In this document: piece after piece, positions 53,122-53,967 of the stretch
Layout of the letters: every line of letters begins with the position of its first letter
Numbering within the stretch: the stretch's first letter is position 1
Assembly (NCBI GenBank): GCA_031257195.1
Contig: JAIRPD010000082.1
Span: forward strand, 1 to 53,967
Direction: 5' to 3'
Length of the DNA stretch: 53,967 nt
DNA from: Treponema sp.
GTDB lineage: Bacteria; Spirochaetota; Spirochaetia; Treponematales; Breznakiellaceae
Notes under the pieces: model-generated
Database searches by the model: none
What the model was told of the DNA's origin: nothing
Seen by the model: only the letters and a program-made list of their open reading frames with translations
Made by a program: the position numbers and the translations under genes

Positions 53122-53440
53122 TTGATCAGAGTAACTCCCTGCGTGAAGAATTCACCGGCAAATTCTTTACGCTGAGACGCCGATCCGCAGAGGGCTGCGC
53201 GCTGTTCGCAAACCATGCGCCCCCCTCCGCAACCTCCGCGCCCCTTCTCCCTGCGTGATCCTTTGCCGAACAATCCCTATCACTTCATACATACCGCCAT
53301 ACCGCGCTTCACGGCAGATGTCCCTATCTTACGCGATAGAATTTCAAAAACAGGAATTTTTATCCTGCCGTACATGATAGGTACGCCGGGAACGTTCCCC
53401 TCCGCTTGCGAAAAAGCCCGGTATGCGGTATAGTGGAACC
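53122..53440. other. Gene-free stretch with spirochete-type intergenic repeats
   Basis: No credible gene. CCCTGCGTGA occurs twice (near 53137 and 53251), with a C/T-rich run (CCCCCCTCCGCAACCTCCG) between. The stretch looks like non-coding or decayed sequence separating two antitoxin-like heads. Confidence 0.4.
53406..53434 (+). promoter_or_regulatory. Promoter of the antitoxin/VapC fusion, leaderless
   Basis: TTGCGA (53406-53411), a 17-base spacer, TATAGT (53429-53434), six bases, then ATG 53441. Confidence 0.6.
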
Positions 53441-53955
53441 ATGACCGCCATACGGCAAACCGTAGAAATACCCGCCGGCAGCGCTTCCGAAGGGGAGCGG
53501 CGGCTGACCATTGACGTTCCCCCGAAGTACCGGCGGGAGTACCCATTGACCTATGTTCTGGACGCTTGTGCCCTTATTGCGTTGTTCAGACAGGAACCAG
53601 GTATGGATAAGGTCATGGCGTTGATTGACGGCGCGGATAAAGGCAGGGTTTCCCTCTCCATGTACGCCGTCAACCGCATTGAGGTGGACTACCGTTTTAC
53701 CGGGAACTGGACGGGGCGGACTACCGGAACCTGCTTGCGCATATCAACGCCCTTCCTGTCCAGTGGATTGATACGGTTGACGCCGCCATTACGGACGAGG
53801 CTGTCCGGCTGAAAGCCCGCTATCATATCCCCATAGGGGACGCGGTTGGCCTTGCGGCTGCCGTCAAGCTGGGCGTGGTCTTTGTTACTTCCGATCATCA
53901 TGAGCTGGAGGCTGTTGAACAGGCCGAGGCAATTCCTTTTTTCTGGTTCCGCTAA
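53441..53955 (+). pseudogene. VapB-head/VapC PIN toxin fusion, frameshifted
   Basis: ATG 53441 begins an antitoxin-like head (TVEIPAGSASEGERRLTIDVP) that runs in frame into a PIN domain: LTYVLDACALIALFRQEPGMDKV, with the first catalytic Asp. Near 53700 the frame breaks. In the -1 frame it continues as DGADYRNLLAHINALPVQWI, then DEAVRLKARYHIPIGDAVGLAAAVKLGVVFVTSDHHEL and IPFFWFR, stopping at TAA 53953-53955. These give the remaining PIN acidic residues. A normal locus has separate vapB and vapC genes, so a deletion fused the two and a single-base loss then broke the toxin. It is probably inactive as a ribonuclease. Confidence 0.8.
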
Positions 53956-53967
53956 ACCGCTTGTGCC

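Overview
The window reads as the chromosome of a GC-rich spirochete, most likely a Treponema relative of the termite-gut type. The lines of evidence are a class I lysyl-tRNA synthetase, a BMP-lipoprotein/ABC operon laid out like the purine-nucleoside (Pnr/TmpC) system of Treponema pallidum, a large MalT-like LuxR regulator, a DUF3782-type protein, an Fe-S scaffold/GGGtGRT gene pair, and many signal-peptide proteins that look like spirochetal periplasmic or outer-membrane proteins. This assignment is inferred from gene content; no search was run.

Layout. 1-1000: decayed sequence with a YoeB toxin relic cut by a perfect palindrome, a cluster of further hairpins and a small frameshifted ORF. 1-5.2 kb: lysS, argA-like and plsC-like genes, each with a -10 box almost on the start codon. 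5.2-8.6 kb: an AT-rich patch, a frameshifted integrase relic and a large LuxR/MalT regulator on the minus strand. 8.7-12 kb: cobQ, a PAP2 phosphatase and pdxK/thiD, all minus. 12.1-16.7 kb: an outer-membrane protein, a 27-copy 21-bp tandem array, a hybrid 'histidine kinase' that has lost its phospho-accepting His, and a stand-alone receiver. 16.7-20.7 kb: a GHMP/galactokinase-like gene, a TPR gene and a TPR-NHL lipoprotein-like gene in one operon. 20.9-24.3 kb: a hypothetical gene with a second 21-bp array, the IscU/NifU-like plus GGGtGRT pair, and an XRE regulator. 24.4-29.5 kb: an outer-membrane-like protein, a metallophosphoesterase lipoprotein, lepA and an M20 peptidase.

29.5-36.5 kb is the most coherent unit. 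A consensus promoter drives nucleoside hydrolase, a second M20 hydrolase, a PnrA-like lipoprotein, a double-ATPase ABC protein and two permeases. This suggests import of nucleosides and intracellular release of base and ribose. 36.6-42 kb: a periplasmic hypothetical, then a promoter overlapped by a 13-bp perfect inverted repeat (TetR-type operator) ahead of an EvgS-like sensor kinase and an endonuclease/exonuclease/phosphatase-family protein. 42-44.2 kb: a BspA-like repeat protein and its decayed neighbour, a 7-copy 23-bp array of small palindromes, a frameshifted DUF3782/PD-(D/E)XK gene and tRNA-Arg(CCT). 44.2-52.6 kb: purL (fused with its glutaminase domain), a Rossmann-like hypothetical, a DUF362 ferredoxin-like protein, glnS and a hypothetical. 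52.8-54 kb: two antitoxin-like heads, the second fused to a frameshifted VapC PIN toxin.

Two themes run across the window. First, at least nine genes have a -10-like hexamer ending exactly six bases before the start codon (lysS has one at eight) and mostly lack a Shine-Dalgarno sequence, the geometry expected for leaderless mRNAs. Second, short-period tandem arrays (21, 21 and 23 bp) sit directly beside genes, two of them with related unit sequences.
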